Source: UBA1715 sp045615765 (GTDB lineage: Bacteria; Bacteroidota; Bacteroidia; Bacteroidales; UBA1715). From it: a stretch of 64,000 nt of DNA. Location: positions 4,209 to 68,208 of the forward strand of contig JAZLFM010000002.1 of the NCBI GenBank assembly GCA_045615765.1. Direction: 5' to 3'. A program made the position numbers and the translations under genes. The notes beneath the pieces are model-generated. The model did no database searches. It had not been told where the DNA came from and saw nothing but the letters and a program-made list of their open reading frames with translations. Shown here piece by piece: positions 9,180 through 17,596 of this stretch; position 1 is the stretch's first letter; the number at the start of each line of letters is the position of its first letter.

Positions 9180-9527
9180 CTATTGTTTTTTGAATGTGTA
9201 GGTTTTACCATTGGCTGTATAGACCAATGTTGTTTCGGTAAGAGTAGTTATAGTATATTGTTTTGGTACTACAGCGGTACTTGCTTCCATTTGATGCATT
9301 TGTGTTAGTTTGTCTCCGTCGAGAGTCCAAGTGAAAGTTTGCGCCTCAGATTCATCAACATCATCAGCGGTATTCCAAGTCCATCCTGAACCAGTAGAAG
9401 AATACTTTTCATATAAAGTTCCAGATTTCCATCTGCCATACAAAAGAGATTCGTCAAAGCCACCAATTTTGCCACAACCAACAAAAAGGAATAATGCTGT
9501 ACAAAGTAGTAAAAGTAACTTTTTCAT
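9180..9527 (-). CDS. Small lipoprotein, lipocalin-like
   Basis: A 115-residue protein. The signal peptide ends in a lipobox (LFLFVGC, Cys18), so it is predicted to be lipidated. The mature part (LYGRWKSGTLYEKY, then alternating short strands such as YTITTLTETTLVYTANGKTYTFKK) resembles the small lipocalin-like or DUF4923-type domains frequent in Bacteroidales. No catalytic residues can be assigned. It sits 3 bases after the upstream gene and 5 before the AsmA-like gene, suggesting a shared envelope role. Confidence 0.7.
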   Translation of the reverse strand: MKKLLLLLCTALFLFVGCGKIGGFDESLLYGRWKSGTLYEKYSSTGSGWTWNTADDVDESEAQTFTWTLDGDKLTQMHQMEASTAVVPKQYTITTLTETTLVYTANGKTYTFKKQ

Positions 9528-9530
9528 AGT

Positions 9531-10262
9531 TTAATTGTTAGTGTTTTCTTCTGAATCAACAGTATCAGTGTTTTTCTTTTCTAATTCTGACTTGCGGAAT
9601 ACATAAACTACTCCGTATCTGCTGCATTCTTGTCTTCGTTCTTCTGGATCTTCAATGTTTGCGAAGAATGCCTCGATTTCGTTCCAGATTTGAACGATTA
9701 AATTATCAGCTTCGTCTCTAAGATCATCGATAAATTCTGCTGAGCGTTGGTCATGCGAGATTCGAAGACCATTGTCTCTCGTTGCAACAGAATATTTTCT
9801 ATAGATGATTTCAAGTAGTTCTATACGAGGATTTTCCATTTTTCCAGCATTCGCTTCGCGGCGTGCTTTTTCTCCTTCTATAAGTTTTTGTCCCCACGAC
9901 AAAAGATCTTCCTGAGTTTCAAGTTCAGGTAGTTTTTTATTCACGCCATAAAAGTCGCGTACTGAAGCCGCAACTTCGCCTCTAGCGATAGACATATTCA
10001 ACACTTGAATAAAGTGAGAAATGTACATCTTCATTTTTCTTTGTAATTGTGCGAACGACGCTCCTTTTTCCACAGAAAGAGAGTGCTCTGAACGATTTTG
10101 CAAAATACCAGATTTAAACGATGTCAAAAAGAATTTTGCTTGTGTTAAGACATTTTGAGAAACTGCTCTGTCCTTTGGCTGTATGTTTGTACAGGCATCA
10201 ATTGCTGATTGCAGTGCACGGGTTCGTGCAGCGTCTGTATTTGGAAGTCTTCTATAAGGCAT
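9531..10262 (-). CDS. Conserved Bacteroidota protein of unknown function
   Basis: A 243-residue soluble, mainly helical protein without signal peptide. It starts MPYRRLPNTDAARTRAL, a beginning I associate with a conserved unnamed Bacteroidota family. It is rich in charged residues, with an acidic polar tail (DTVDSEENTNN). No enzyme motif was recognised. It is first in the operon that continues with the lipoprotein, the AsmA-like protein and the rRNA methyltransferase. A good -7 box lies 20 bases upstream of the ATG. Confidence 0.7.
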   Translation of the reverse strand: MPYRRLPNTDAARTRALQSAIDACTNIQPKDRAVSQNVLTQAKFFLTSFKSGILQNRSEHSLSVEKGASFAQLQRKMKMYISHFIQVLNMSIARGEVAASVRDFYGVNKKLPELETQEDLLSWGQKLIEGEKARREANAGKMENPRIELLEIIYRKYSVATRDNGLRISHDQRSAEFIDDLRDEADNLIVQIWNEIEAFFANIEDPEERRQECSRYGVVYVFRKSELEKKNTDTVDSEENTNN

Positions 10263-10281
10263 ATATCTACAATTTAGGAGA

Positions 10282-10289
10282 CAAATTTA
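10282..10289 (-). promoter_or_regulatory. Promoter -7 box of the 10262-4649 operon
   Basis: TAAATTTG on the minus strand matches TAnnTTTG and would place the transcript start about 10 bases upstream of the ATG at 10262. No -33 TTTG is apparent. Confidence 0.5.
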
Positions 10290-10438
10290 TGAAAAACTAT
10301 GTTACACTATTTTTAAGAAAATGAGAAATTTACTAACATACGAATATTTAATACCAAAAATTATGCCGACCATTCGCATTTTAAAATAAAAAAAGTGGTT
10401 TTACTGTATGAAGTTCAGAGAAAATACTTGATTTTGTG

Positions 10439-10446
10439 TATTTTTG
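10439..10446 (+). promoter_or_regulatory. Promoter -7 box of the membrane protein gene
   Basis: TATTTTTG, a perfect TAnnTTTG, lies 22 bases upstream of the ATG at 10469. It is within the 206-base divergent spacer 10263-10468, in which I otherwise see only A+T-rich sequence. Confidence 0.55.
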
Positions 10447-10468
10447 TACATCTTAAAAAGAAAAAGAT

Positions 10469-10996
10469 ATGGTCTCACTTGATAGCGTTAAAAGAACATT
10501 TTCGTTGCCAATGCAAGTTCTAGTCTGCGTCGTGCTTTTTATTGAATTGTTTGTGTTGGGTGTTCTATTGTATATCCGTAAGGATTTCACTCTAGATTTA
10601 CATAGTGTAACGAGCATTTGGGGCATAATTATTTTGTGTGTCTCTTTAATTATGTTTGGGTGGAATATTATTTCATTTGTTCATCGCAATAGATTGATTG
10701 CAAAAGCACAAGACATCGACAGCAAATTACAAGTGTTCAAAGCGTCGGTATATTCTCGCTACATCACTTTATTGCTTGTTGCAGTGTTGGGAATGATTTT
10801 TTGCTTTGTAAGCACTAATTTGTACTATTTGTTATTTTTTGCCATTTCGTTTGTGTGGCAAATCGGTATGTTTCCGTCTCGGACAAAAATTGCTGTTGCG
10901 GTGGAAGACAAAAATGTAGTAGAAAACGATACTGTTGAGGTTGAGCAAAAACCAGAAGAACAATTGCCAACAGATACGGAACAAATGAGTAATTAG
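10469..10996 (+). CDS. Four-helix inner-membrane protein of unknown function
   Basis: A 175-residue protein with about four hydrophobic helices (residues 15-36, 47-70, 95-115, 117-133) and an acidic C-terminal tail (about 140-175, rich in E, D and Q). The first two and last two helices form pairs separated by a basic, polar stretch (HRNRLIAKAQDIDSKLQ), so the loop and tail are probably cytoplasmic. No family was recognised. The next gene has its own promoter, so linkage with hisIE is loose. Confidence 0.6.
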   Translation: MVSLDSVKRTFSLPMQVLVCVVLFIELFVLGVLLYIRKDFTLDLHSVTSIWGIIILCVSLIMFGWNIISFVHRNRLIAKAQDIDSKLQVFKASVYSRYITLLLVAVLGMIFCFVSTNLYYLLFFAISFVWQIGMFPSRTKIAVAVEDKNVVENDTVEVEQKPEEQLPTDTEQMSN

Positions 10997-11014
10997 TAAA
11001 AACAATTTTATTTA

Positions 11015-11022
11015 TATCTTTG
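11015..11022 (+). promoter_or_regulatory. Promoter -7 box before the HisIE-like gene
   Basis: TATCTTTG matches TAnnTTTG and lies 15 bases upstream of the ATG at 11038. It overlaps an in-frame TTG at 11020, which argues that the TTG is not a start codon. Confidence 0.6.
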
Positions 11023-11037
11023 TCGAAAATAAGAACA

Positions 11038-11631
11038 ATGGACTTAAACTTTACAATACCAAACGGGACGGTTCAGGCAGTTGTGCAAGACAAAAGAACG
11101 AACAAGATTCTTCGTATTGGTTATATAAACGAGGAAACATATAATCAGATGAATGAAACACAATATGTGTATTTGTTCTCTAAAGAATTAGGTCAACCTC
11201 AATTGCTAACGGCCGGTGAATATAATACGCCGGTGGCATTAGATGCACTTATTGCAAACGAAGATGGTGATGCAGTAGTGATTCGTGCGGTTCCAGAAGG
11301 TTCTACAACAGGTGCCGATACTTTTTTAGGTGACAAGAACATTGATGACTTAGCATTTTTATCGTATCTTCAAGATTTTATAGAGAAACGAAAAAGAGAA
11401 ATGCCTGAAGGTTCTTATACGACAAAATTGTTCACAAAGGGTATCAATAAAATTTCGCAAAAAGTCGGAGAAGAAGCAATAGAAAGTATTATTGAAGCAA
11501 CAAATGGTACAAAAGAACAATTGTTGTACGAAACATCGGATCTTATTTATCATTTAATAGTACTTTTAACAGAAAAAGGTCTTCGTATAGAAGATTTGGC
11601 TCGTGAATTGAAAGCACGCCATAAAGAATAA
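11038..11631 (+). CDS. HisIE-like protein: intact phosphoribosyl-ATP pyrophosphohydrolase (HisE) half, degenerate PRA-cyclohydrolase (HisI) half
   Basis: A 197-residue protein with the layout of bifunctional HisIE, which performs the second and third steps of histidine synthesis. The C-terminal HisE half is intact (PEGSYTTKLF, KISQKVGEEAIES, ETSDLIYHLIVLL). The HisI half keeps its framework (GYINEETYNQM, LLTAGEYN, GADTFLG) but has lost the zinc site. The DCDGD motif reads NEDGD, GPTCHTG reads GSTTG with a two-residue deletion, and DTCFG reads DTFLG. The whole protein contains no cysteine. Canonical PRA-CH is a zinc enzyme using three cysteines, so only the HisE activity is predicted. The start is the ATG at 11038, because an upstream in-frame TTG lies in the promoter. 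ftsE follows after 24 bases. Confidence 0.85.
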   Translation: MDLNFTIPNGTVQAVVQDKRTNKILRIGYINEETYNQMNETQYVYLFSKELGQPQLLTAGEYNTPVALDALIANEDGDAVVIRAVPEGSTTGADTFLGDKNIDDLAFLSYLQDFIEKRKREMPEGSYTTKLFTKGINKISQKVGEEAIESIIEATNGTKEQLLYETSDLIYHLIVLLTEKGLRIEDLARELKARHKE

Positions 11632-11655
11632 TACAGAACAAATAAAATCACAATA

Positions 11656-12363
11656 ATGGCAAATAAAATCTATTTCAACCAAGCGGTTATCGGTTATGAT
11701 GAGGAAAATCCTATTCTTAAGGATGTGTCTTTTTCTGTAGGCGAAGGTGAAATTGTTTATTTAATAGGAAAAACAGCTGCGGGGAAATCTAGTTTGCTAA
11801 AAACTATGTATGCAGAAATTCCGTTGCTTGATGGTGAGGCTGTTATTGCTGAATTTGATTTAACAAATCTAAAACGAAAAAAAATTCCATATCTACGCAG
11901 AAAAGTTTCCGTTGTGTTTCAAGATTTCCAATTGCTATCGGACAGAAGTGTGTACAAAAATCTTGAATTTGTTTTGAAAGCAACAGGATGGTCAAAGACT
12001 GCGGAAATTCAAGCGCGAATTATAGAGGTTCTTACTCGTGTTGGAATGGAAGACAAAAAGGACAATATGCCATATCAACTTTCTGGAGGAGAACAACAGA
12101 GAGTTGCCATTGCGCGTGCATTGTTGAACGATCCTGATGTTATTTTGGCAGATGAGCCTACGGGAAATCTTGACAATGATACATCTGATGAAATCTTCAA
12201 ATTATTCCATTCTTTAACAAAGCTTGGTTGTGCGGTATTTCTTGTAACACATAATACGCAAATGGTTCATCGATATCCGTCAAGAACTTTACAATGTGCA
12301 AATGGTACGATTACGGAAATTCGCGATGAAGCACCAATTGATTTGGAATCGTTAATGCAATAA
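11656..12363 (+). CDS. ftsE: Cell-division ABC transporter ATP-binding protein FtsE
   Basis: A 235-residue ABC ATPase. Walker A is GKTAAGKSS, the Q-loop region VVFQDFQLLSDRSVYKNL is the pattern typical of FtsE, the signature is LSGGEQQR, Walker B is VILADEPTG and the switch His is in VTHN. FtsE pairs with membrane protein FtsX to control septal peptidoglycan hydrolases. No ftsX lies next to it, so the partner must be encoded elsewhere. It is followed 10 bases later by sufB. It is not SufC: the FtsE-type Q-loop and the DEPTGNLD sequence distinguish it. Confidence 0.9.
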   Translation: MANKIYFNQAVIGYDEENPILKDVSFSVGEGEIVYLIGKTAAGKSSLLKTMYAEIPLLDGEAVIAEFDLTNLKRKKIPYLRRKVSVVFQDFQLLSDRSVYKNLEFVLKATGWSKTAEIQARIIEVLTRVGMEDKKDNMPYQLSGGEQQRVAIARALLNDPDVILADEPTGNLDNDTSDEIFKLFHSLTKLGCAVFLVTHNTQMVHRYPSRTLQCANGTITEIRDEAPIDLESLMQ

Positions 12364-12373
12364 GAAGACAATT

Positions 12374-13816
12374 ATGGAAGACAAGGACATCCTTTCTAAC
12401 ATTGAATCGGAAGAATATAAGTATGGTTTCACATCGAATGTGGAAACCGATATTTTCCCTCCTGGCATAAATGAGGATATAATTCGTCGTATTTCTGCGA
12501 TTAAAGAAGAACCTCAGTTTTTGTTGGATTTCCGATTGAAAGCATATCGTCATTGGACGACATTGCAACATCCGAATTGGGGACATTTGCAATTTGAGAT
12601 TCCTGACTTCCAAAGCATTAGTTATTATGCACAGCCAAAGAATAAGGCTAAATATGAATCTTTAGATGAGGTAGATCCTGAGATTGTCGATACATTCAAT
12701 AAGTTAGGTATTCCTCTAGAAGAACAGAAAATTTTATCTGGTGTCGCCGTTGATGCGGTATTTGATAGTGTCTCTGTTCATACGCAATTCCGTGATCAGT
12801 TAAAAGCAAAGGGTGTTATTTTCTGTTCGTTTAGTGAAGCTGCTAAAGAATATCCTGATTTAGTTCAAAAATATCTCGGTTCTATAGTTCCTTATACAGA
12901 CAATTATTATGCAGCCTTAAATGCTGCTGTCTTTAGTGATGGATCGTTTGTGTATATTCCAAAAGGTGTTCGTTGCCCAATGGAATTATCGACATATTTC
13001 CGTATAAATGCGTCAAAAACGGGGCAGTTTGAACGTACACTTATTGTTGCCGATGATAACTCGTATGTAAGCTATTTGGAAGGTTGTACGGCTCCTATGC
13101 GTGACGAAAATCAACTTCACGCGGCTGTAGTAGAATTGGTCGCAATGGAAAATGCCGAAATAAAATATTCAACGGTTCAAAACTGGTATGCCGGTGATAA
13201 AGATGGCAAAGGTGGTATTTATAATTTCGTTACTAAACGTGGTTTGTGTGCGGGCAATCATTCGAAAATATCGTGGACACAGGTAGAGACAGGTTCTGCT
13301 ATAACTTGGAAATATCCAAGTACGGTATTGAAAGGAGATGATTCTGTTTCGGAATTTTATTCAGTTGCGGTGACAAAGAATAAGCAACAAGCCGATACAG
13401 GAACAAAGATGATTCATCTAGGGAAAAACACGAAGAGTACAATTATTTCGAAAGGTATTTCTTTAGGAGAAAGCAACAACTCGTACCGTGGACTAGTTCG
13501 TATGGGTAAAAATGCAGAAAATGCACACAATTTCTCTCAGTGTGACTCATTACTTATTGGTTCAAAATGTGGAGCACATACTTTCCCGGTAATTGATATT
13601 CAAAACAATACAGCGACAGTAGAGCACGAAGCTACTACTTCGAAAATAGCCGACGAGCAAGTGTTTTATTGCAATCAGCGAGGAATTTCTACGGAAACAG
13701 CTATGGGTTTGATTGTGAATGGTTTTGCTCAAGAGGTTTTGACACATCTTCCTATGGAGTTTGCCATTGAGGCACATAAATTAATTGCACTTTCTATGGA
13801 AGGAAGTGTAGGATGA
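12374..13816 (+). CDS. sufB: Fe-S cluster assembly scaffold SufB
   Basis: A 480-residue SufB, the scaffold on which SUF Fe-S clusters are built as part of the cytoplasmic SufBC2D complex. Recognisable family segments are the N-terminal YKYGFTSNVETD, YIPKGVRCPMELSTYFRIN, EGCTAPMRDENQLHAAVVEL, GNHSKISWTQVETGSAITWK and EHEATTSKIADEQVFYCNQR, the last containing the conserved C-terminal Cys. Length is normal. Unlike the usual sufBCDS order, no sufC, sufD or sufS follows here. The stop overlaps the start of the next gene by four bases (ATGA). Confidence 0.96.
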   Translation: MEDKDILSNIESEEYKYGFTSNVETDIFPPGINEDIIRRISAIKEEPQFLLDFRLKAYRHWTTLQHPNWGHLQFEIPDFQSISYYAQPKNKAKYESLDEVDPEIVDTFNKLGIPLEEQKILSGVAVDAVFDSVSVHTQFRDQLKAKGVIFCSFSEAAKEYPDLVQKYLGSIVPYTDNYYAALNAAVFSDGSFVYIPKGVRCPMELSTYFRINASKTGQFERTLIVADDNSYVSYLEGCTAPMRDENQLHAAVVELVAMENAEIKYSTVQNWYAGDKDGKGGIYNFVTKRGLCAGNHSKISWTQVETGSAITWKYPSTVLKGDDSVSEFYSVAVTKNKQQADTGTKMIHLGKNTKSTIISKGISLGESNNSYRGLVRMGKNAENAHNFSQCDSLLIGSKCGAHTFPVIDIQNNTATVEHEATTSKIADEQVFYCNQRGISTETAMGLIVNGFAQEVLTHLPMEFAIEAHKLIALSMEGSVG

Positions 13817-14340
13817 CAAAGGAAGAATTTGTAGATATTGTTGTTCAAGCAGGCATTTCCTTAAATATGAAGGAGATGGTAGCTTATATCGAACAAGGTA
13901 AAATATCTGTTGAAGATGTGTACTTTCTCTCTATAGAAAATAATTCCGAATCTTGGTTCATAAGTTGGATTCTTAATCATTTTATAGATAAGAATCCTGA
14001 TTCAATTGCTTCGTTTCTTGATAGTGCAATTGTTACATTGCCTACAATTACACGAAGCGGACACGCTCGTTTAATTCTTCGTTATTTTATGATTACTCGT
14101 AATTGGGAAGAATATGAACATTTAGGTTTATTGCTTGATACTTGTTTGCATATCATTCAAAACACGACATCGCCAAGTGGTTTAAAAGCAAATGCTATGA
14201 GTGTAGTTGAGAGAATTGCTGAAAAAGAACCCGACATTATCGGTGAAGTCCTTTTGGTTTTAGAAGAGCAATTACCTTATTTAGAAACAGGTTCTTTGAA
14301 TCGTGCGAAGAAGATTATAAAGAAGCTTCGTAAAGATTAG
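13813..14340 (+). CDS. Helical-repeat protein of unknown function, coupled to sufB
   Basis: A 175-residue soluble protein, apparently all alpha-helical with HEAT/ARM-like helix pairs (for example SGHARLILRYFMITRNW and SGLKANAMSVVERIAEKEP). It has no signal peptide, membrane helix or cysteine-rich site. Its ATG overlaps the sufB stop by four bases, implying translational coupling and perhaps a role linked to SufB, although this is inference. The 3' end overlaps the convergent gene on the minus strand by four bases, leaving no room for a separate terminator. Confidence 0.65.
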   Translation: MTKEEFVDIVVQAGISLNMKEMVAYIEQGKISVEDVYFLSIENNSESWFISWILNHFIDKNPDSIASFLDSAIVTLPTITRSGHARLILRYFMITRNWEEYEHLGLLLDTCLHIIQNTTSPSGLKANAMSVVERIAEKEPDIIGEVLLVLEEQLPYLETGSLNRAKKIIKKLRKD

Positions 14341-16832
14341 AATTCATCCCAGAAAATGCTATTCTTCCATTCGGATTTTATGGTAATCTGTTCTTTATAA
14401 AAATAGATTTTTTCTGGTTGTCGTTTAATTTCTATGCAACCAGAATCCCATTTCACGTTATTGTTTTCGTCAACGAAGCAGCGAAGAGAGTAGTTTCCTG
14501 CTGGAATGTTCTCAAAAAGAATTTCGCCAGACTTCATTGTAGTAGAATATGTTTGCGCGTCTTTGCTTTCTGCAGATTCAAGAACAAAAACGAGATTGTT
14601 GGCAGGGAAACCGCTATTATTTTTTATTTGTAGTTCTCCAAATCCCTCTTTTTTCGGCGACTGAAATGCAAAAGCAATAGTGTCGTTTGCATCACCAAAT
14701 ATGTCGGTGAAAGTTGAGTCAGGAATTACTAAAGTATAATTTGTGTTTGTTTTCCAATCAGCAAATAATGCAAAAGTTCGATCGGAATCGTTAGTTTTTT
14801 GGATAGAGAAAGGAACAGGCAATACAACTAAATTATCATTCTGTGCAACCGATATTTCTGCTATAAGTTCCTTAGAAACGGAAGCAAAAGTATCAATTAA
14901 CGCTCCTTTTTTCAGCGTTAAAGTATATTGTTCTCCCGCAATTGCTGAATGTGCGATTTCAATGATTCGAGAAGATTTGTCAGCAAAAGAGATATTTGTA
15001 ATTACAGATGTTTCTGTTGTATCGGTATTGTTTACTAATGTGAATAAACTATCGACAATAGTTTTTACAGGATTATTGCATATTAAACGTATGGATTCAT
15101 ACGAACGAAGTCGTTCTTTTTGTTCGTTTGCGATATGCACAAGCAATCGTTTGTGCGAAGTCGGTGACTTATAAAGTTTTTGTACAGCAACATCTTTTTT
15201 CTGATTGAAATTCTTTGTAGCGGTAGTTCCGTCGGAAAGTGGATATTGAACGGTAATTGCAAGGTTTTTCAAACGCAAGGCATCGCTACCGTCTTTTAAC
15301 CAATAAAGTAGTGCGTTACTTGTTTTGTCGTATTCACAATAATACCAATCCTGAATGTTTGGAAGTCCGTCTAATGTGACGACAACCTTTTGAACGTCAA
15401 TTGTTTTGGAAAAGTACAAAGCAAATCGTTCACCAGTTTCTTTGTATTTAAGTGCGACCTGATCTTGATAATGGTATTTTGGGCGATAAGAATAATCACT
15501 ATATAATTGTATAGTTTCGTATCCTGCTTTTGTAGTGTCGCAAGATTCATAAATTGCAATCTTGTCTAAATCGTTTGTTGCTAATGGACGAGAAAGAGTA
15601 ATGTAAATACTGTCGCCGGCAAATATCTTATTGTTTTTCTCAAGGTTGGAATTTATAGTTAATCGTTGAGGTAAGTCTTTGGTCGTTTCAACAATAAAAG
15701 TGTCTGTTTTTGTTTCGTTCGCATCCTTTGTTTGATGATATGTCACCATAACTTTTGTTGAATCGGACTTCATGAGAGTTGTATCGGTTAGCCAGAAAAG
15801 TAGGCTATCAGAGGCTATGTATTCGGCTATATAATTCCCTGGAGTAGAGAATGCGATATTTGTTGGTTTATTTTCTTTGGCTGCAAGTTTACAAGCAACT
15901 GCATATTGCGAAACGCGTTTGTTTGACTGTACAGATTGTTCCCAAACGTCGTTAGTGAAGAGAGCTAATCGAATATCTTGGTCAGACCAACGAGTTTTCT
16001 CTACAAGATTGAACGAATCTTTTACTTGTTTAATTTGAATACTATCTTCAAAATCTTCGAAACGAATTGTGTCGTTGTGTGTAAACCAGACTGTATCGAT
16101 AAATCGTTCAGCAGTTGGGTTGAAAATGGTGTCTAAGAATGCGATTTTTTCAGAAGGCTGATTAAAAGTGAAATCTTTGTCATTTTCTTCTAAAGCATAG
16201 ATTCTATATTGTTTTGCTTCTATGTTAAGGAATGAAAACTCACCTTTTTTTGATGTTTGCGTTATATAGCGAGGTTTTGTTGTCTTAAAAGCAGTGTCGC
16301 TTATGTTATCGTACAACAGCACATAAGCGTGTTCTGGTATTTTCCCATTTTCTGCATACGAGATTTTTCCTGCTAAACGCATTGTGTCGATGCCTGTACC
16401 TGTAGAAAAAGCATAAATATATTGACCAGTCACATTATCTTCTGACAAATCTTTAATAGCACCGTTGAAGTTGAATGTATATGTTGTATTTGGCTGTAGT
16501 TTTTGTTTCGACAAGTCTATTGTCATTTTTTTCTTTTTGACGGTAATGTTTGGTTTTTCCTCAAGCATAGGAGAAATCATGCAATTGTCATCCACATTTT
16601 CAAGTGCAATAAATTCGTTGAATTTTACCACAATTTTTTGTGGCGTTACATTTTGTGAATTGTTTTTGGGTGTTTCAAAAACTGCATACGGGGCGATTGT
16701 GTCAACCGGTCCACCTGTTGGTGAAGATTCACGAGCACAGTTCGTTAAAGAGAAAGCAAAAGGAAGCGCATATAAAATTGCGAATAGAATTTTATAAATG
16801 TTACTTGTACTATTTGTCTTTCTTTGCTTCAT
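14337..16832 (-). CDS. Ig-like (Big_5) domain surface lipoprotein
   Basis: An 831-residue exported lipoprotein. The signal peptide ends at a lipobox-like SLTNC (Cys32), and the mature start has the typical SSPTGGPVDTIAP seen in a widespread Bacteroidota family. Residues about 45-145 fit a bacterial Ig-like Big_5 domain (VVKFNEFIALENV, LQPNTTYTFNFNGAIKD, YIYAFSTG). The rest alternates beta-rich segments, ending in a prealbumin- or SdrD-like fold (GEILFENIPAGNYSLRCFVDENNNVKWDSG). No enzyme motif was seen. Its function is unknown; such proteins are probably structural or involved in gliding and envelope processes. Confidence 0.8.
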   Translation of the reverse strand: MKQRKTNSTSNIYKILFAILYALPFAFSLTNCARESSPTGGPVDTIAPYAVFETPKNNSQNVTPQKIVVKFNEFIALENVDDNCMISPMLEEKPNITVKKKKMTIDLSKQKLQPNTTYTFNFNGAIKDLSEDNVTGQYIYAFSTGTGIDTMRLAGKISYAENGKIPEHAYVLLYDNISDTAFKTTKPRYITQTSKKGEFSFLNIEAKQYRIYALEENDKDFTFNQPSEKIAFLDTIFNPTAERFIDTVWFTHNDTIRFEDFEDSIQIKQVKDSFNLVEKTRWSDQDIRLALFTNDVWEQSVQSNKRVSQYAVACKLAAKENKPTNIAFSTPGNYIAEYIASDSLLFWLTDTTLMKSDSTKVMVTYHQTKDANETKTDTFIVETTKDLPQRLTINSNLEKNNKIFAGDSIYITLSRPLATNDLDKIAIYESCDTTKAGYETIQLYSDYSYRPKYHYQDQVALKYKETGERFALYFSKTIDVQKVVVTLDGLPNIQDWYYCEYDKTSNALLYWLKDGSDALRLKNLAITVQYPLSDGTTATKNFNQKKDVAVQKLYKSPTSHKRLLVHIANEQKERLRSYESIRLICNNPVKTIVDSLFTLVNNTDTTETSVITNISFADKSSRIIEIAHSAIAGEQYTLTLKKGALIDTFASVSKELIAEISVAQNDNLVVLPVPFSIQKTNDSDRTFALFADWKTNTNYTLVIPDSTFTDIFGDANDTIAFAFQSPKKEGFGELQIKNNSGFPANNLVFVLESAESKDAQTYSTTMKSGEILFENIPAGNYSLRCFVDENNNVKWDSGCIEIKRQPEKIYFYKEQITIKSEWKNSIFWDEF

Positions 16833-16876
16833 CTTGCTTCAAAAGTACTATTTTAATTGGGAATAATCGCAAAAAT

Positions 16877-17596
16877 CTAATACTTGTTTGCTACAGCTTT
16901 CATTGCAGAGAGCAGTGCAGGTTCTTTTTCAATAATTGTTCCAATCACTGCTATGTCAGCACCAGAATCGTACACTTGTTTCAATGCGTCTGTTGTGCGT
17001 ATTCCGCCACCTACAATCAATGGAATAGAACAATGTTTTTTGATTTGTGCAATTGTAATAGGATTAACTATAGTGTTTGCTCCGCTACCACCTTCCAAAT
17101 AGAGAGCTTTCAGTCCTAATAATTCTCCAGCAAGCGCAGTTGCTACAGCAATGTCTGGCTTATTGTATGGGATGGGTCTTGTGTTGCTCATGTATTCAAC
17201 CGATGTTGCTCCTCCGCAGTCTATAAGCATGTAGCCCGTTGGAATTGCTTCTAAGTTTGATTGTTTGATAATTGGCGCAGAAACCACGTGGTTACCGATT
17301 AAAAACTCGGCATTTCTTCCCGAAATAAGCGAAAGGAATAGGATTGCATCGGCATTTCCTGCAACCTGGCAGGCATTCCCTGGAAATAAGATTACCGGAC
17401 CGGAATATATTTTTTTAATGACAGAAACAGAATGCTCTGTACTAGTCGAAACTAAACTTCCCCCAACAAATATGTAATCAACTTTTTCATTTTCTGCGGA
17501 TTGAGAAATCGAACGCAAACTTTCGTCTGTATGTTTGTCCGGATCAATTAAGAGAGCCAGTTGTTTACGTGTTTGTAGAAATGAATCGTATATCAT
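16877..17596 (-). CDS. Geranylgeranylglyceryl phosphate synthase family (PcrB/GGGPS) enzyme
   Basis: A 239-residue TIM-barrel prenyltransferase that would join a polyprenyl diphosphate to glycerol-1-phosphate, the first step of archaeal-type ether lipids. Family features visible are LLIDPDKH (residues 15-22), VDYIFVGGSL, GPVILFPGN, ALYLEGGSGA with the conserved YLExGSG, and the phosphate-binding IVGGGIRT and AVIGTIIE. Many Bacteroidota carry such a group II enzyme, and its lipid product in bacteria is poorly understood. The gene is translationally coupled (4-base overlap) to the phosphopantetheinyl transferase upstream of it. Confidence 0.9.
   Translation of the reverse strand: MIYDSFLQTRKQLALLIDPDKHTDESLRSISQSAENEKVDYIFVGGSLVSTSTEHSVSVIKKIYSGPVILFPGNACQVAGNADAILFLSLISGRNAEFLIGNHVVSAPIIKQSNLEAIPTGYMLIDCGGATSVEYMSNTRPIPYNKPDIAVATALAGELLGLKALYLEGGSGANTIVNPITIAQIKKHCSIPLIVGGGIRTTDALKQVYDSGADIAVIGTIIEKEPALLSAMKAVANKY

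Noticed and set aside
11020..11037. TTG start six codons upstream for the HisIE-like gene
   Set aside because: It falls in the TATCTTTG promoter box; the ATG at 11038 gives the usual HisIE N-terminus.
11656..12363. SufC as identity for the ABC ATPase next to sufB
   Set aside because: The Q-loop and DEPTGNLD pattern are those of FtsE/LolD-type ATPases, and SufC-specific segments are missing.
14743..15174. 143-codon plus-strand reading frame inside the Ig-like lipoprotein gene
   Set aside because: Antisense shadow without family features.
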